The notes under the pieces are model-generated. The model worked only from the letters and a program-made list of their open reading frames with translations. It did no database searches and was not told the DNA's origin. 62,007 bases of DNA from Candidatus Petromonas tenebris. GTDB lineage: Bacteria; Bacillota; Clostridia; Peptostreptococcales; Caminicellaceae. The stretch lies in contig JACCKY010000034.1 of assembly GCA_014236755.1 (NCBI GenBank), positions 1 to 62,007 on the forward strand, written 5' to 3'. Below are positions 27,638 to 36,386 of this stretch, in pieces. Each line of letters starts with the position of its first letter. Position 1 is the first letter of the stretch. The position numbers and the translations under genes were made by a program.

Positions 27638-28177
27638 AAAACCACCTACTGATAATTATTTTCACTAAATTATATCATAAAAAAGCCCATACAGCAAAAT
27701 CTTAAATTTGTTTTAACTTTTACAATTTTCAAAATTATTTTTGTAGTTTTCGGTAGTTTTATGTAGTATATAGTAGTTATTAAAATATATTAAATGTAAT
27801 AATTACCATTTCAACAAATATGGTATGTATGCATTCGTGTATTATTTTCCGAATCTTCTGCTTTATCGCTTGACTGGTCTGCTAAAATACATTATAATTT
27901 AGATAAAATTCAATATCATATTTATGCAGCTCTATTAATGGCTATTGTGTATCCCATAATAGCTTAATTAATGGAACCCAGTATAATAATACACTACTAC
28001 TATGCGTATATGCATTGAATTAAAGTGGATTAATTTATCTGGGTATTTATTGTTTTTGGTGCTTTTAAAAGCCCTTAATATTTGTCAATTTTCTACATTC
28101 TACATTTTTTAAATTTGAAGAAGGACAAGAATTCAGGGCTTTTAAAATATATAAAAATTAAGAGGGGGAATATTGTA
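27638..28177. other. Gene-free region between marR and the TRAP operon
   Basis: 540 bp, very AT-rich. It holds a small hairpin (GCTATT-N11-AATAGC near 27941-27963) and GTAG-rich heptamer-like text near 27745-27780. No gene, riboswitch or repeat family A-C is seen. Promoters for both divergent units must lie here, but I cannot pick them with confidence. Confidence 0.5.
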
Positions 28178-29197
28178 ATGAAGAAAAGCATTGCATTACT
28201 ACTTGTAATGGTATTAGTTGCTTCATTTGCCTTTGCTGGCTGTACACAGCAACCGGCTGAAGCACCTAAACAGGAAGAAAAACAAAACAATGAGAGCGCC
28301 GAAAATGCAGGCGGCAAAACTATGGAATTAGCTTTCGCAACAGGTGGTACCTCAGGTACATATTACCCACTTGGTGGTGCAATAGCTAATGTTTGGAACA
28401 AGAAAATTGAAGGTATAAACGTAACAATTCAACCTGCAGGGGCTTCAGTTGAAAATATCAACAGAGTTGCAGCCGGAGAGGTTGATATCGTTTTAGCCAT
28501 GAACAACGTTGCAGATGACGCTTACAATGGAAATGGCAAGAGTTTCCCTAAGCCTCTTAAGAACTTTAAAGCAGTTGGAGTTGTTTACCCTGAAGTTATG
28601 CACGTTGTAACTACTCAGGCTTCTGGAATTAAATCTATAACTGACTTAAAGGGTAAGTCAATCAATCCTGGACCTCCAGGAAGTGGTACTTACGTTACTG
28701 CGTTACCTATATTAGAAGCTTTTGGTATTGGACCTAAGGACTTTACTCCAAAGCCAGGTAGCTTCTCCGATGCAGTTGCTGGATTAAAAGACGGTACAAT
28801 CGACGCTGCATTTGCAGTAGTTTCATTCCCTGCTTCAGCAGTTAAGGAAATCGCTACTACTAATCCAGTTAAAATTCTTGAAATCGATGGTGAGCCATTT
28901 GATAAGTTAAAGGAAAAAGTTCCATTTGTATCTAAGTTTACTATCACAGGCGGAGAATATAACGGTCAAGATGAAGACGTTACTACCGTTTCACTGCAGG
29001 CGGTTATGTATGTAAGAGAAGATTTACCAGAAGATCTAGTATACAATTTAGCTAAAGTAATGTATGAAAACACTGACGCTATAGCAGAAGGCCATGCAAG
29101 AGGTAAACAAATCAAACTTGAAAATGCACTTAAAGGTGTAACTACTCCTGTTCATCCTGGAGCATTAAAATATTTTGAAGAAAAGGGAATCAAGTAA
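28178..29197 (+). CDS. TAXI family TRAP transporter solute-binding lipoprotein
   Basis: A 339-residue extracellular binding protein of a TRAP-TAXI importer. A lipoprotein signal (MKKSIALLLVMVLVASFAFAG, then the lipid-bearing Cys) is followed by a Glu/Asn-rich linker. The mature protein has FATGGTSGTYYPLGGAIANVW, ITDLKGKSINPGPPGSGT and GTIDAAFAVVSFPASA, all typical of the family. The start is the ATG after GAGGGGG; a long upstream extension is not needed. First of a three-gene operon with DUF1850 and the fused permease. TAXI substrates are poorly known; amino acids and organic acids are possible. Confidence 0.95.
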   Translation: MKKSIALLLVMVLVASFAFAGCTQQPAEAPKQEEKQNNESAENAGGKTMELAFATGGTSGTYYPLGGAIANVWNKKIEGINVTIQPAGASVENINRVAAGEVDIVLAMNNVADDAYNGNGKSFPKPLKNFKAVGVVYPEVMHVVTTQASGIKSITDLKGKSINPGPPGSGTYVTALPILEAFGIGPKDFTPKPGSFSDAVAGLKDGTIDAAFAVVSFPASAVKEIATTNPVKILEIDGEPFDKLKEKVPFVSKFTITGGEYNGQDEDVTTVSLQAVMYVREDLPEDLVYNLAKVMYENTDAIAEGHARGKQIKLENALKGVTTPVHPGALKYFEEKGIK

Positions 29198-29208
29198 ATA
29201 GTTGGATA

Positions 29209-29239
29209 GGCCGGGATAGTTTTCCTATCTCGGTCTTTT
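29209..29239 (+). terminator. Hairpin between binding protein and DUF1850 gene
   Basis: GGCCGGGATAG-tttt-CTATCTCGGTC followed by TTTTAAAA. A partial terminator here would favour the binding protein over the permease, a common arrangement in transporter operons. Confidence 0.65.
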
Positions 29240-29247
29240 AAAATACT

Positions 29248-29769
29248 ATGAAAAGATTTAAACTAATTATAATTGGCCTAATTCTGATACTATCACTTAC
29301 TATAACCGCCCTTTATACCATTACTCTGCTTCAGGTGTATATAGCCGATAAGGGTCCAAATTTTAACAAAATTTTGATTCAACTTCCGGCGAAGACAGGA
29401 GAAAAATTTGATGTTAGATGGATACATTCTGTCAGTCGTAGACCCGTTATAGAAACTTATAAAATTGAAAAAGATTTACGCATTTCAATATTTGAAATGA
29501 AGTTTGATACGTTCAGTGCTAATCTTCCTGCTAGTCCAGATTATAATACTAAATGGGAATATCACAAAGACTATATTCGAGTTTATAACTATGATGTTCT
29601 GTTTGATGCCGTTCCTGTAGTTATAGGTAAAGTGGTAGCAGACCATACACTATACTTCAGAGATAAAGTTATCCATCTTAAGGATGTATATAAACCTGGC
29701 GGATATGTAAAAATCAGAGTAGTAAAAGACATATTGCTAAATTATCTTATTAAGGAGGCATTTAATTAA
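29248..29769 (+). CDS. DUF1850 domain-containing protein
   Basis: A 173-residue protein with one N-terminal membrane segment (about 6-28) and a domain carrying FDVRWIHSVSRRPVIETY and the acidic-aromatic FEMKFDTFSANLP. This family is found almost only beside TAXI-type TRAP genes and is probably an accessory membrane-anchored subunit. It has no clear SD, so translation may depend on the preceding gene. Its TAA overlaps the permease ATG by one base (TAATG). Confidence 0.88.
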   Translation: MKRFKLIIIGLILILSLTITALYTITLLQVYIADKGPNFNKILIQLPAKTGEKFDVRWIHSVSRRPVIETYKIEKDLRISIFEMKFDTFSANLPASPDYNTKWEYHKDYIRVYNYDVLFDAVPVVIGKVVADHTLYFRDKVIHLKDVYKPGGYVKIRVVKDILLNYLIKEAFN

Positions 29770-31634
29770 TGAGTGAACTAAACCTTAAGCCAACATTGGA
29801 TGAAGAAAAACAGCAGGAACTCATGGCTAAATATGATAGGGAATTTTCCTATAGGAAATTATCAGGTGTTTTAGGAAAATTAGCTTTCATAATAGCAATC
29901 GCATGGAGTCTTTGGCAGATTTATACTGCAGGATTCGGTCTTAAACCTCCTACTATTCAAAGAGGAGTTCATGTAGGATTTGCCTTAGTACTTATATTCT
30001 TACTCTATCCCTTTAGAAAAAATGACAAATCAAACAAAGTAAAATGGTATGACTATTTAATGATTGGTGCATCTATTTTAGTTGTAGGATATCATGTGGT
30101 TAATTTCGAGGATTTATTGTTTAGAGCCGGGGCCTACACTCAAACAGACATGATTATTTCTATTATAGCAGTTATACTTGTAATTGATGCAACACGTAGA
30201 GTAGCTGGTCCCGTACTTGTAACCGTTTCAGGAGCATTTTTGCTTTATGCTTTTTTCGGTAACTATGTTCCAGGGTATTTCTCCCATGCTGGCTATAGTC
30301 TTCAAAGAATAACCACTTATGCATGGATAAGTACCGAATCTATACTTGGAATACCTATAATGGTATCAGCAACTTTCATATTCCTATTCTTATTATTTGC
30401 AACTTATTTAAAAATGACAGGTATTGGGGATTGGCTAACTGATTTAGCTTTAGCTCTAGCTGGCCATACTACAGGTGGACCTGCCAAAGCAGCAATCGTT
30501 GCCAGTGCATCTCAAGGTACTATTTCAGGTAGTTCTGTTGCCAATACAGTTGGTACCGGTTCCGTAACCATACCTCTCATGAAAAGTATAGGATACAGAT
30601 CTGAATTTGCAGGTGCAGTTGAAGCTGCAGCTTCAACCGGTGGACAGCTGATGCCTCCTGTAATGGGTGCCGCAGCCTTCATTATGACTGAATTTACTGA
30701 TCTTCCCTACGTTACTATAGCGCTAGCCGCAGCCATTCCAGCGATTTTATACTTCACAGGAATATTTATAATGGTTCACCTCGAAGCTAAGAAAAACGGT
30801 CTTGAAGGAATACCAAAGGCAAAGCTGCCAAAGGCTAAAAAACTTCTAAAGGAAAAATGGTTCTTAAGTATTCCGATATTTGTTATAGTCGGCCTTTTAG
30901 TAAAAGGATATACTCCTATGTACGCCGCACTATTTGGTATCATCTCAACAATATTAATAGGTTTTATAAACTCCTTCGTAGATAAAGAGCAAACCTTTGG
31001 CTTTAAAGAATTAATCCAAGGATTAGAAGAGGGGGCAAAAAGTGCACTTCCTGTTGTAATGGCATGTGCTAGTGCTGGTATAATAGTTGGTGTCGTTACA
31101 TTGACAGGACTTGGAATAAAACTTTCCCACGGAATTGTTTTGCTTTCAGGAGGAAATCTATATCTTACAATGTTCCTTACTATGATAGCTTCAATAATTT
31201 TGGGTATGGGTATGCCTACTACTGCAAACTATATTGTTCAAGCTACTATAGCTGCTCCTGCCCTTATTAAAATTGGAGTTCCTGTAATAGCTGCACACCT
31301 TTTTGTATTCTACTTCGGTATAGTTGCAGACATTACCCCACCTGTTGCGTTAGCAGCCTTTGCAGGCTCGGGTATTGCAGGGGCTAATCCGTTTAAGACT
31401 GGTGTAGAGGCTTCAAAAATAGCTATCGCTGCTTATTTAGTTCCATATATCTTTGCAACCTCTCCGGTACTTGTTTTAGTTAATGCCAACATACCTAGAG
31501 TTTCCCTAGCCCTCGGTACTGCATTAATAGGAATGTTCGGTATAGCCGGAGGTGTCAGCGGTTACTTTATAACCTTCTCTAAAGCTTGGGAGAGAATCAT
31601 ACTATTTCTTGCGATATTAAAACCAGTGCAATAG
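29769..31634 (+). CDS. TRAP transporter permease, fused small and large subunits
   Basis: A 621-residue membrane protein joining the 4-helix DctQ-like part (to about 150) and the DctM-like part. Motifs include GHTTGGPAKAAIVASASQGTI, TVGTGSVTIPLMK and ASTGGQLMPPVMGAAAF, and in the second half GMGMPTTANYIV and FGIVADITPPVALAAFAGS. SD AAGGAGG. The C-terminus ends abruptly in LAILKPVQ. In the next frame the DNA continues GFILLLGMYMLQKNKV to a stop at 31717, which looks like the missing last helix and charged tail. One lost base near 31625-31631 would explain it. Confidence 0.93.
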   Translation: MSELNLKPTLDEEKQQELMAKYDREFSYRKLSGVLGKLAFIIAIAWSLWQIYTAGFGLKPPTIQRGVHVGFALVLIFLLYPFRKNDKSNKVKWYDYLMIGASILVVGYHVVNFEDLLFRAGAYTQTDMIISIIAVILVIDATRRVAGPVLVTVSGAFLLYAFFGNYVPGYFSHAGYSLQRITTYAWISTESILGIPIMVSATFIFLFLLFATYLKMTGIGDWLTDLALALAGHTTGGPAKAAIVASASQGTISGSSVANTVGTGSVTIPLMKSIGYRSEFAGAVEAAASTGGQLMPPVMGAAAFIMTEFTDLPYVTIALAAAIPAILYFTGIFIMVHLEAKKNGLEGIPKAKLPKAKKLLKEKWFLSIPIFVIVGLLVKGYTPMYAALFGIISTILIGFINSFVDKEQTFGFKELIQGLEEGAKSALPVVMACASAGIIVGVVTLTGLGIKLSHGIVLLSGGNLYLTMFLTMIASIILGMGMPTTANYIVQATIAAPALIKIGVPVIAAHLFVFYFGIVADITPPVALAAFAGSGIAGANPFKTGVEASKIAIAAYLVPYIFATSPVLVLVNANIPRVSLALGTALIGMFGIAGGVSGYFITFSKAWERIILFLAILKPVQ

Positions 31635-31721
31635 GATTTATACTGCTACTTGGTATGTATATGCTTCAAAAGAACAAAGTAAATAAAGAAAATAAAACTA
31701 AAAAAAGTAAATCCTAAAATA

Positions 31722-31756
31722 AAAACTACCTTGAATTCAAGGTAGTTTTTATTACT
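31722..31756. terminator. Bidirectional terminator between the TRAP operon and DUF3870 gene
   Basis: AAAAACTACCTTGAATTCAA-GGTAGTTTTT, a perfect palindrome with A and T tracts. It overlaps the DUF3870 stop codon. Confidence 0.93.
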
Positions 31757-32090
31757 TTTCTTCATTTTTCCAAGATTCATATCTGTCAATTGCCCCTTTT
31801 ACAGCTACACAAATAGCTTTCTGAGACAGCCCATGAAACCTTCTCTGTATGTTATCTATCAGCTTATCTACACCTTCTTCATGCAAATTATGTCCAATTA
31901 TTATATCCTTTAAAAATTTTTTAGCTTCGTCCGTAATTAAAGTACAGCTTGTATCTTCTATTACTCCCGTTTTTACATTTATTACTAGCCCTACACCTAC
32001 TACTTCCAAAAGTTTTGCCGCTGAAATACTATTAGGTAACTTTGCATATGAAATAAAATATACAGTTTCGTCACTATAGTTTTTATTCAT
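31752..32090 (-). CDS. DUF3870 domain-containing protein
   Basis: A 112-residue single-domain protein with the family signature YFISYAKLPNSISAAKLLEVVGVGLVI, ITDEAKKFLKDIIIGHNL and HGLSQKAICVAVKGAIDRY. The function is unknown. It is convergent with the TRAP operon and shares its terminator. The start is placed at MNKNYSD, because GGAGGA lies inside the four-codon longer option. An A-element hairpin is only a few nt upstream of the SD. Confidence 0.85.
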   Translation of the reverse strand: MNKNYSDETVYFISYAKLPNSISAAKLLEVVGVGLVINVKTGVIEDTSCTLITDEAKKFLKDIIIGHNLHEEGVDKLIDNIQRRFHGLSQKAICVAVKGAIDRYESWKNEEK

Positions 32091-32103
32091 ATTGTCCTCC
32101 ATT

Positions 32104-32325
32104 AGAACAAAGGCGCCTGACGACGCTTTGTTAGTTCGTAGTTAGTAGTTGGTAGCATATGGAAGTCATTCTTTAGGGTCTTTCTAATTAGTCATTAGTT
32201 CTTAGCTCTTGGCAAACTCAGATTAATCGCTTTTCGCTACTCTCTATTCGGTTAGGGACAATCTTTTGGGTCTTTCCGGTCACCGGTTACCCATCACCTG
32301 TTCCCTATTTCCTATTCTTTTGAAG
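32104..32325 (-). repeat. A element between rex and the DUF3870 gene
   Basis: From the rex stop the minus strand runs GGAAATA GGGAACA GGTGATG GGTAACC GGTGACC, then CGAATAGAGAGTAGCG, CCAAGAGCTAAGAACTAATG, AAGACCCTAAAGAATGAC and AACTACTAACTACG, ending in the hairpin GCGTCGTCAGGCGC next to the DUF3870 SD. Confidence 0.88.
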
Positions 32326-32947
32326 TTTTATAAAGATAAGTAAAAGTCAACAAGCTTTCTACTAAATGTACATTTTCTACAATTACATCATCGGGAACCT
32401 TCAAATCAGTAGGGGCAAAATTCCAAATCGCTTTAATTCCACATTCAACTAACTTATTTGCTACGTCTTGAGCGCTATCTTTGTTAGTACATATGATTGC
32501 CATATCTACATTATTCTTTATTACATATTCCTCTATATTATCCATATCCATAATCTCTACGTCACGGATTTTAAGACCTATAAGCCTTGGATTAATATCG
32601 AACATTGCATCAACGTGGAATCCTTCTTTTTGGAAGTTAGTATAATTTGCAAGGGCTTGACCTAAATTCCCCGCACCAATTATTATAATTTTGTAGTTTT
32701 TGTCTAGTCCAAGGATTTTTCCAATCTCTTTGTAAAGTTCTTCAACATTATATCCATAGCCCTGCTGCCCAAAACCTCCAAAGTTATTTAAATCCTGTCT
32801 TATCTGAGATGCAGTAAAACCTATTATGTCACTAAGTTCCTTTGATGATATTCTTTTAATATCTCTTTCTAGTAAGTCCTTTAAATATCTGTGGTATTTT
32901 GGCAACCTTCTAATAACTGCCATCGATATCCTATTCTTTCTATCCAT
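32312..32947 (-). CDS. rex: Redox-sensing transcriptional repressor Rex
   Basis: A DNA-binding sensor of the NADH/NAD+ ratio that controls fermentation and respiration genes. The 211-residue protein has a winged helix (AVIRRLPKYHRYLKDLLE, ELSDIIGFTASQIRQDLNNFGGFGQQGYGY) and a Rossmann domain with GAGNLGQALANY. The C-terminal domain-swap helix is intact. The start is placed at MDRKNRI (ATG) rather than a TTG three codons upstream. It is divergent from the ABC-F gene. Its stop codon lies at the first unit of a heptamer array. Confidence 0.96.
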   Translation of the reverse strand: MDRKNRISMAVIRRLPKYHRYLKDLLERDIKRISSKELSDIIGFTASQIRQDLNNFGGFGQQGYGYNVEELYKEIGKILGLDKNYKIIIIGAGNLGQALANYTNFQKEGFHVDAMFDINPRLIGLKIRDVEIMDMDNIEEYVIKNNVDMAIICTNKDSAQDVANKLVECGIKAIWNFAPTDLKVPDDVIVENVHLVESLLTFTYLYKTSKE

Positions 32948-33125
32948 AACCAACAAACTCCTACTTTATTAATTTTTATTAAAACTAAAAAAATTATAGC
33001 ATTTTAGAGGTTTTCTGTCAAATAATTATCATCTTTCTATCTATTATATCACACTTTTTTTTAAATAAACCCTTATATATGATAAAATAATTTAAGAATG
33101 CAAAGCTATTTGAGGAGGATAGAAA

Positions 33126-35036
33126 ATGATAGCAATATCATGCAATAATATAAATAAATCCTTTGGAATAGATGTAATTTTAAAGGACATTTCTTTTACA
33201 GTTAATATAGGTGATAAGATAGGACTAATAGGTAAAAACGGTACAGGTAAATCTACTCTCTTTAAAATACTATCGGGTCAGATTCCCTATGATTCGGGAG
33301 ACATATTTATGGCTAAGAACATGAATATAGGTTATCTCAAACAGGACCCCGATTTTGATGAAAATAAAACCATTTATGAAGAATGTATCCCTATATTTAA
33401 AAATATCATAGATATGGAAAAAAATCTAAGAGATCTTGAATTAGAAATATCTAAATATGAAAACCATGACAGCCCTGAGTTTAAAAAATTAATAAATTCC
33501 TATTCAAATTTATTGGAAGAGTTTAATAAAAACAATGGCTATGGCTATAAAAGTGAAATTCGTGGAGTTCTTAAGGGACTAAGCTTTAAAGATGAAGATT
33601 TTAATAAACCCATCTACCAACTTAGCGGCGGACAAAAATCCAGACTGAATATAGCTAAACTTTTACTGAAAAAGCCCGATATACTGCTACTGGATGAACC
33701 TACTAATCATTTAGATATTGATGCCATAGGTTGGTTAGAAAACTTTCTTAAAAATTATTCCGGTACACTCATGATAATTTCCCATGATAGATATTTTCTC
33801 GATCAGGTAGTGGGTAAAATATTCGAAATTGAAAATCATAGCATAATAGGCTATGAGGGAAACTATACAAAATTTGTAGAATATAAAAAAGATTTATATG
33901 AAAATCAGCTAAAAAAATATCAGCAGCAGCAAAAAGAAATAGAACGTCAAGAAGAAATGATAAGAAGATTTAAGCAGCATGGAACTGAAAAGCTTGCAAA
34001 AAGGGCTAAAAGCCGTGAAAAAGCCCTTGAAAAGATAGATATAGTAGAAAAACCTACGTTAAATAATTATAGAACTAGAATTAAGTTTGACACAGACATA
34101 AAAAGTGGTCGTGAGGTTCTGAAGGTCCAAAATCTATCTAAATCCTTTGAAGATAGTCCTTTATTTTCAAACGTAAACTTCGATATCTATAGGGGTGAAA
34201 GGGTAGGCCTTATCGGTCCAAATGGAATCGGCAAAACCACTCTTTTCAAAATTTTATTAGGCAAGCTTGACTATAATGGGGGAAATATCAATATTGGTCA
34301 TAATGTATTTTTAGGATACTTTGACCAAGAACAAAGTAATTTAAATGAAGATAATAACCTAATAGATGAAGTTTGTAATGAAAATCCTAAAATTTCTATA
34401 CCCGAAGCTCGAAATCTACTTGCATCCTTTTTGTTTACTGGCGATGAGGTGTTTAAAAAGGTTGGGGATTTAAGTGGAGGTGAAAAAAGCAGACTTTCTA
34501 TTTTGAAGCTTATGCTCTCTAAGGCTAATTTTCTGCTACTGGACGAACCCACTAATCATTTGGACCTTCCATCTAAAGAAGTACTGGAGGAAGCTCTTAC
34601 AGGTTACAATGGAACCATCTTAACCATATCCCATGATAGGTATTTCTTGAATAAGGTAGCAACTAAAATTTTGGAGATGTCTAAGGAGGGGATTGTTGAA
34701 TATCTAGGTAACTATGATTATTATGTAGAAAAAAAGAGACTCCTGGAATCTCCTGAGGAAGAATCATCTGATAACATCAAAACTAAAACTCAACTAAAGG
34801 AAGAAAGAAGAAAAGAAAAACTTAAAAAAGCCAAAAGAAAAAAACAAAGACTTATGCTTAAGGAACTGGAAGCTAAAATTGCCGCTTTGGAAGATCAAAT
34901 AGCGCATCTTGAGCTTATGATGTGCGACGAAGACATATACAGCAATCCAGACAAGAGCAGGGAGATCCATGAGAAACATGAATCTATTAAGACCCAACTT
35001 GAAAATTTATATGAAAAATGGGAGGAAATAATATAA
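33126..35036 (+). CDS. ABC-F family ATPase (YdiF-like)
   Basis: A 636-residue soluble protein with two ABC domains and no membrane segment, the mark of ABC-F translation factors that act at the ribosomal E site. Walker A motifs are GKNGTGKST (36-44) and GPNGIGKTT; signatures are LSGGQKS and LSGGEKS; both Walker B sites read LLLDEPTNHLD. The linker after domain 1 is rich in Lys, Arg and Gln. A C-terminal coiled coil (about 545-636) follows domain 2. SD GAGGAGG. The position beside rex and near the t6A genes matches the conserved Bacillus ydiF neighbourhood. A housekeeping rather than resistance role is likely. Confidence 0.93.
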   Translation: MIAISCNNINKSFGIDVILKDISFTVNIGDKIGLIGKNGTGKSTLFKILSGQIPYDSGDIFMAKNMNIGYLKQDPDFDENKTIYEECIPIFKNIIDMEKNLRDLELEISKYENHDSPEFKKLINSYSNLLEEFNKNNGYGYKSEIRGVLKGLSFKDEDFNKPIYQLSGGQKSRLNIAKLLLKKPDILLLDEPTNHLDIDAIGWLENFLKNYSGTLMIISHDRYFLDQVVGKIFEIENHSIIGYEGNYTKFVEYKKDLYENQLKKYQQQQKEIERQEEMIRRFKQHGTEKLAKRAKSREKALEKIDIVEKPTLNNYRTRIKFDTDIKSGREVLKVQNLSKSFEDSPLFSNVNFDIYRGERVGLIGPNGIGKTTLFKILLGKLDYNGGNINIGHNVFLGYFDQEQSNLNEDNNLIDEVCNENPKISIPEARNLLASFLFTGDEVFKKVGDLSGGEKSRLSILKLMLSKANFLLLDEPTNHLDLPSKEVLEEALTGYNGTILTISHDRYFLNKVATKILEMSKEGIVEYLGNYDYYVEKKRLLESPEEESSDNIKTKTQLKEERRKEKLKKAKRKKQRLMLKELEAKIAALEDQIAHLELMMCDEDIYSNPDKSREIHEKHESIKTQLENLYEKWEEII

Positions 35037-35051
35037 AAATTTATTTTTCCC

Positions 35052-35079
35052 TAGACTTTTAGGAAAATTTAAGTATAAT
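35052..35079 (+). promoter_or_regulatory. Probable promoter for acpP
   Basis: TAGACT, 16-nt spacer, TATAAT. The leader to the acpP start is about 200 nt. It contains a hairpin (TTAGATG with CATCTAA, about 35142-35175) and repeat E. Confidence 0.5.
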
Positions 35080-35217
35080 AGTAATTGATTATCAATATGA
35101 TAATTTTAGGGAATACCATATTAGATTAAGTGAAACTTAGTTTAGATGTAGATGGAGTTTGTAACTTCATCTAAGCTTTGGTTGAACTAATCTAGGGACT
35201 ATATCTGCTCTTTATTT

Positions 35218-35270
35218 TTCACTTATACAAGTGGAAATGTTAGAGCAGTCAGTCATAGGATTAAAAAATA
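35218..35270 (+). repeat. Repeat E, copy 1, in the acpP leader
   Basis: Contains TGTTAGAGCAGTCAGTCAT (35238-35256), found again exactly at 40159-40177 on the opposite strand, with flanking similarity over about 50 nt. Also holds the small dyad CACTT-atac-AAGTG. Confidence 0.7.
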
Positions 35271-35284
35271 AGGGAGGAATACTA

Positions 35285-35515
35285 ATGGTATTAGATAAGG
35301 TTAAAGAAATTATTATTGAGCAACTAGGATTAGATGAAGATGTAGAAATTACTATGGAAACTTCATTAATGAATGACCTAGAAGCTGATTCTTTAGATGC
35401 TGTGGAAGTTATCATGGCAATTGAAGATGAATTTGACATCGAAATTCCTGATGAAGATGCCGAAGATTTCAAAAACATCGGTGACATAGTAAAATATGTA
35501 GAAGACAGAATATAG
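35285..35515 (+). CDS. acpP: Acyl carrier protein
   Basis: A 76-residue carrier for fatty acid synthesis. It is acidic, with the phosphopantetheine Ser36 in [19 protein letters not shown], and normal length. The start is the ATG giving MVLDKVKE, with AGGGAGG upstream; an earlier in-frame ATG lacks an SD and would add residues unlike the family. It stands apart from other fatty acid genes here, with its own promoter and terminator. Confidence 0.97.
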   Translation: MVLDKVKEIIIEQLGLDEDVEITMETSLMNDLEADSLDAVEVIMAIEDEFDIEIPDEDAEDFKNIGDIVKYVEDRI

Positions 35516-35520
35516 TCTGT

Positions 35521-35549
35521 AGTCTGGAGTAATTTCCAGACTTTTTTTG
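35521..35549 (+). terminator. Terminator of acpP
   Basis: AGTCTGGA-gtaat-TTCCAGACT followed by TTTTTTTG. Confidence 0.92.
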
Positions 35550-35583
35550 TTCTTTTCTTTTTTAGCAAATACAAAATCTTTAA

Positions 35584-35690
35584 TTTAACTTGCCTCGCTA
35601 GTTCCTTATAGATATCCTTCAATAATCCTCTTCAGGCTCCGTGGAAGAGCTGCTTTAATAGAAAAGATTTGGAGGTAATAGTGCTAACTA
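35584..35690 (+). repeat. Partial B element (B3)
   Basis: The left half of the B palindrome, AACTTGCCTCGCTAGTTCC through TTTAATAGAAAAGATTT; the right arm is missing. Confidence 0.8.
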
Positions 35691-35789
35691 TTCTGTTGTT
35701 TATTTTTCTTTTTTAATTTTATTAATTATGCTCATCTCTAAATTATATTTCTTTAGTTAGTTTTGTCCAAATTATTTAGGGGCTAAAAA

Positions 35790-35850
35790 GCTACGAACTA
35801 CGACCCACTAACTAATAAAGTGCCTACGGCACTTTATTACATTTCCCGGG
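35790..35850 (+). repeat. Plus-oriented A fragment with hairpin, downstream of acpP
   Basis: GCTACGAACTACGACCCAC then the perfect hairpin TAATAAAGTGCC-tac-GGCACTTTATTA. The array-then-hairpin order on the plus strand matches the acpP direction. Confidence 0.7.
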
Positions 35851-35989
35851 AAATTTCCCTATTTATTTTAAAAATACAATATAATTCGACAGTATTCTTC
35901 TTTTTAAATGATATTATGTATACCAATTTTTTTGTCATATTTTTTTATTAAGCTGCATATAAATTAATTGAGGAATTTTATGCACATTC

Positions 35990-36113
35990 ATATCCACAAC
36001 TTTCCCACATAATACACAGAATTATCCACAGACATTTGTGAAAACAACTGCTTTCCTGAACTTTCCCACATTATCCACATTTTTATCCACATTTTCATGT
36101 TAATTGTGGATAA
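35990..36113. promoter_or_regulatory. DnaA-box cluster
   Basis: Four perfect DnaA boxes, TTATCCACA at 36022, 36071 and 36083 and TGTGGATAA at 36105, plus one near match (ATATCCACA) at 35990, all within 124 bp. The 858-bp gap between acpP and tsaD has no gene. There is no dnaA or dnaN nearby, so this is a titration or regulatory cluster rather than a demonstrated origin. Confidence 0.75.
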
Positions 36114-36177
36114 AGTATAAGATTTTGTTTATGAGTTTACATAAATGCTTATTAGTATTTTTTTGTTTACACTTTTT

Positions 36178-36386
36178 TAAAGCGTCTGACGACGCTTTGT
36201 TAGTTCGTAGTTAGTAGTTCGTAGTTGGTAGCATGTAAAAGTCATTCTTTAGGGTCTTTCTAATTAGTTCTTAGCCCTTAGCTCTTGGCAAATTCAGATT
36301 AATCGCTTTTCGCTATTCGGTTAGGGACAATCTTTTAGGTTTTTCCGGTCACTGGTCACCCATCACCCGTTACCTATAACTTTTCC
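36178..36386 (-). repeat. A element after tsaD
   Basis: It begins at the tsaD stop: AAGTTAT AGGTAAC GGGTGAT GGGTGAC CAGTGAC, and runs nearly in 7-nt register for about 175 nt to the hairpin AAAGCGTC-GTCA-GACGCTTT and AAAAAA. Confidence 0.9.

Noticed and set aside
35990-36113. DnaA-box cluster as the chromosomal origin
   Set aside because: No dnaA, dnaN, rpmH or gyrase genes are near. Kept only as a cluster.
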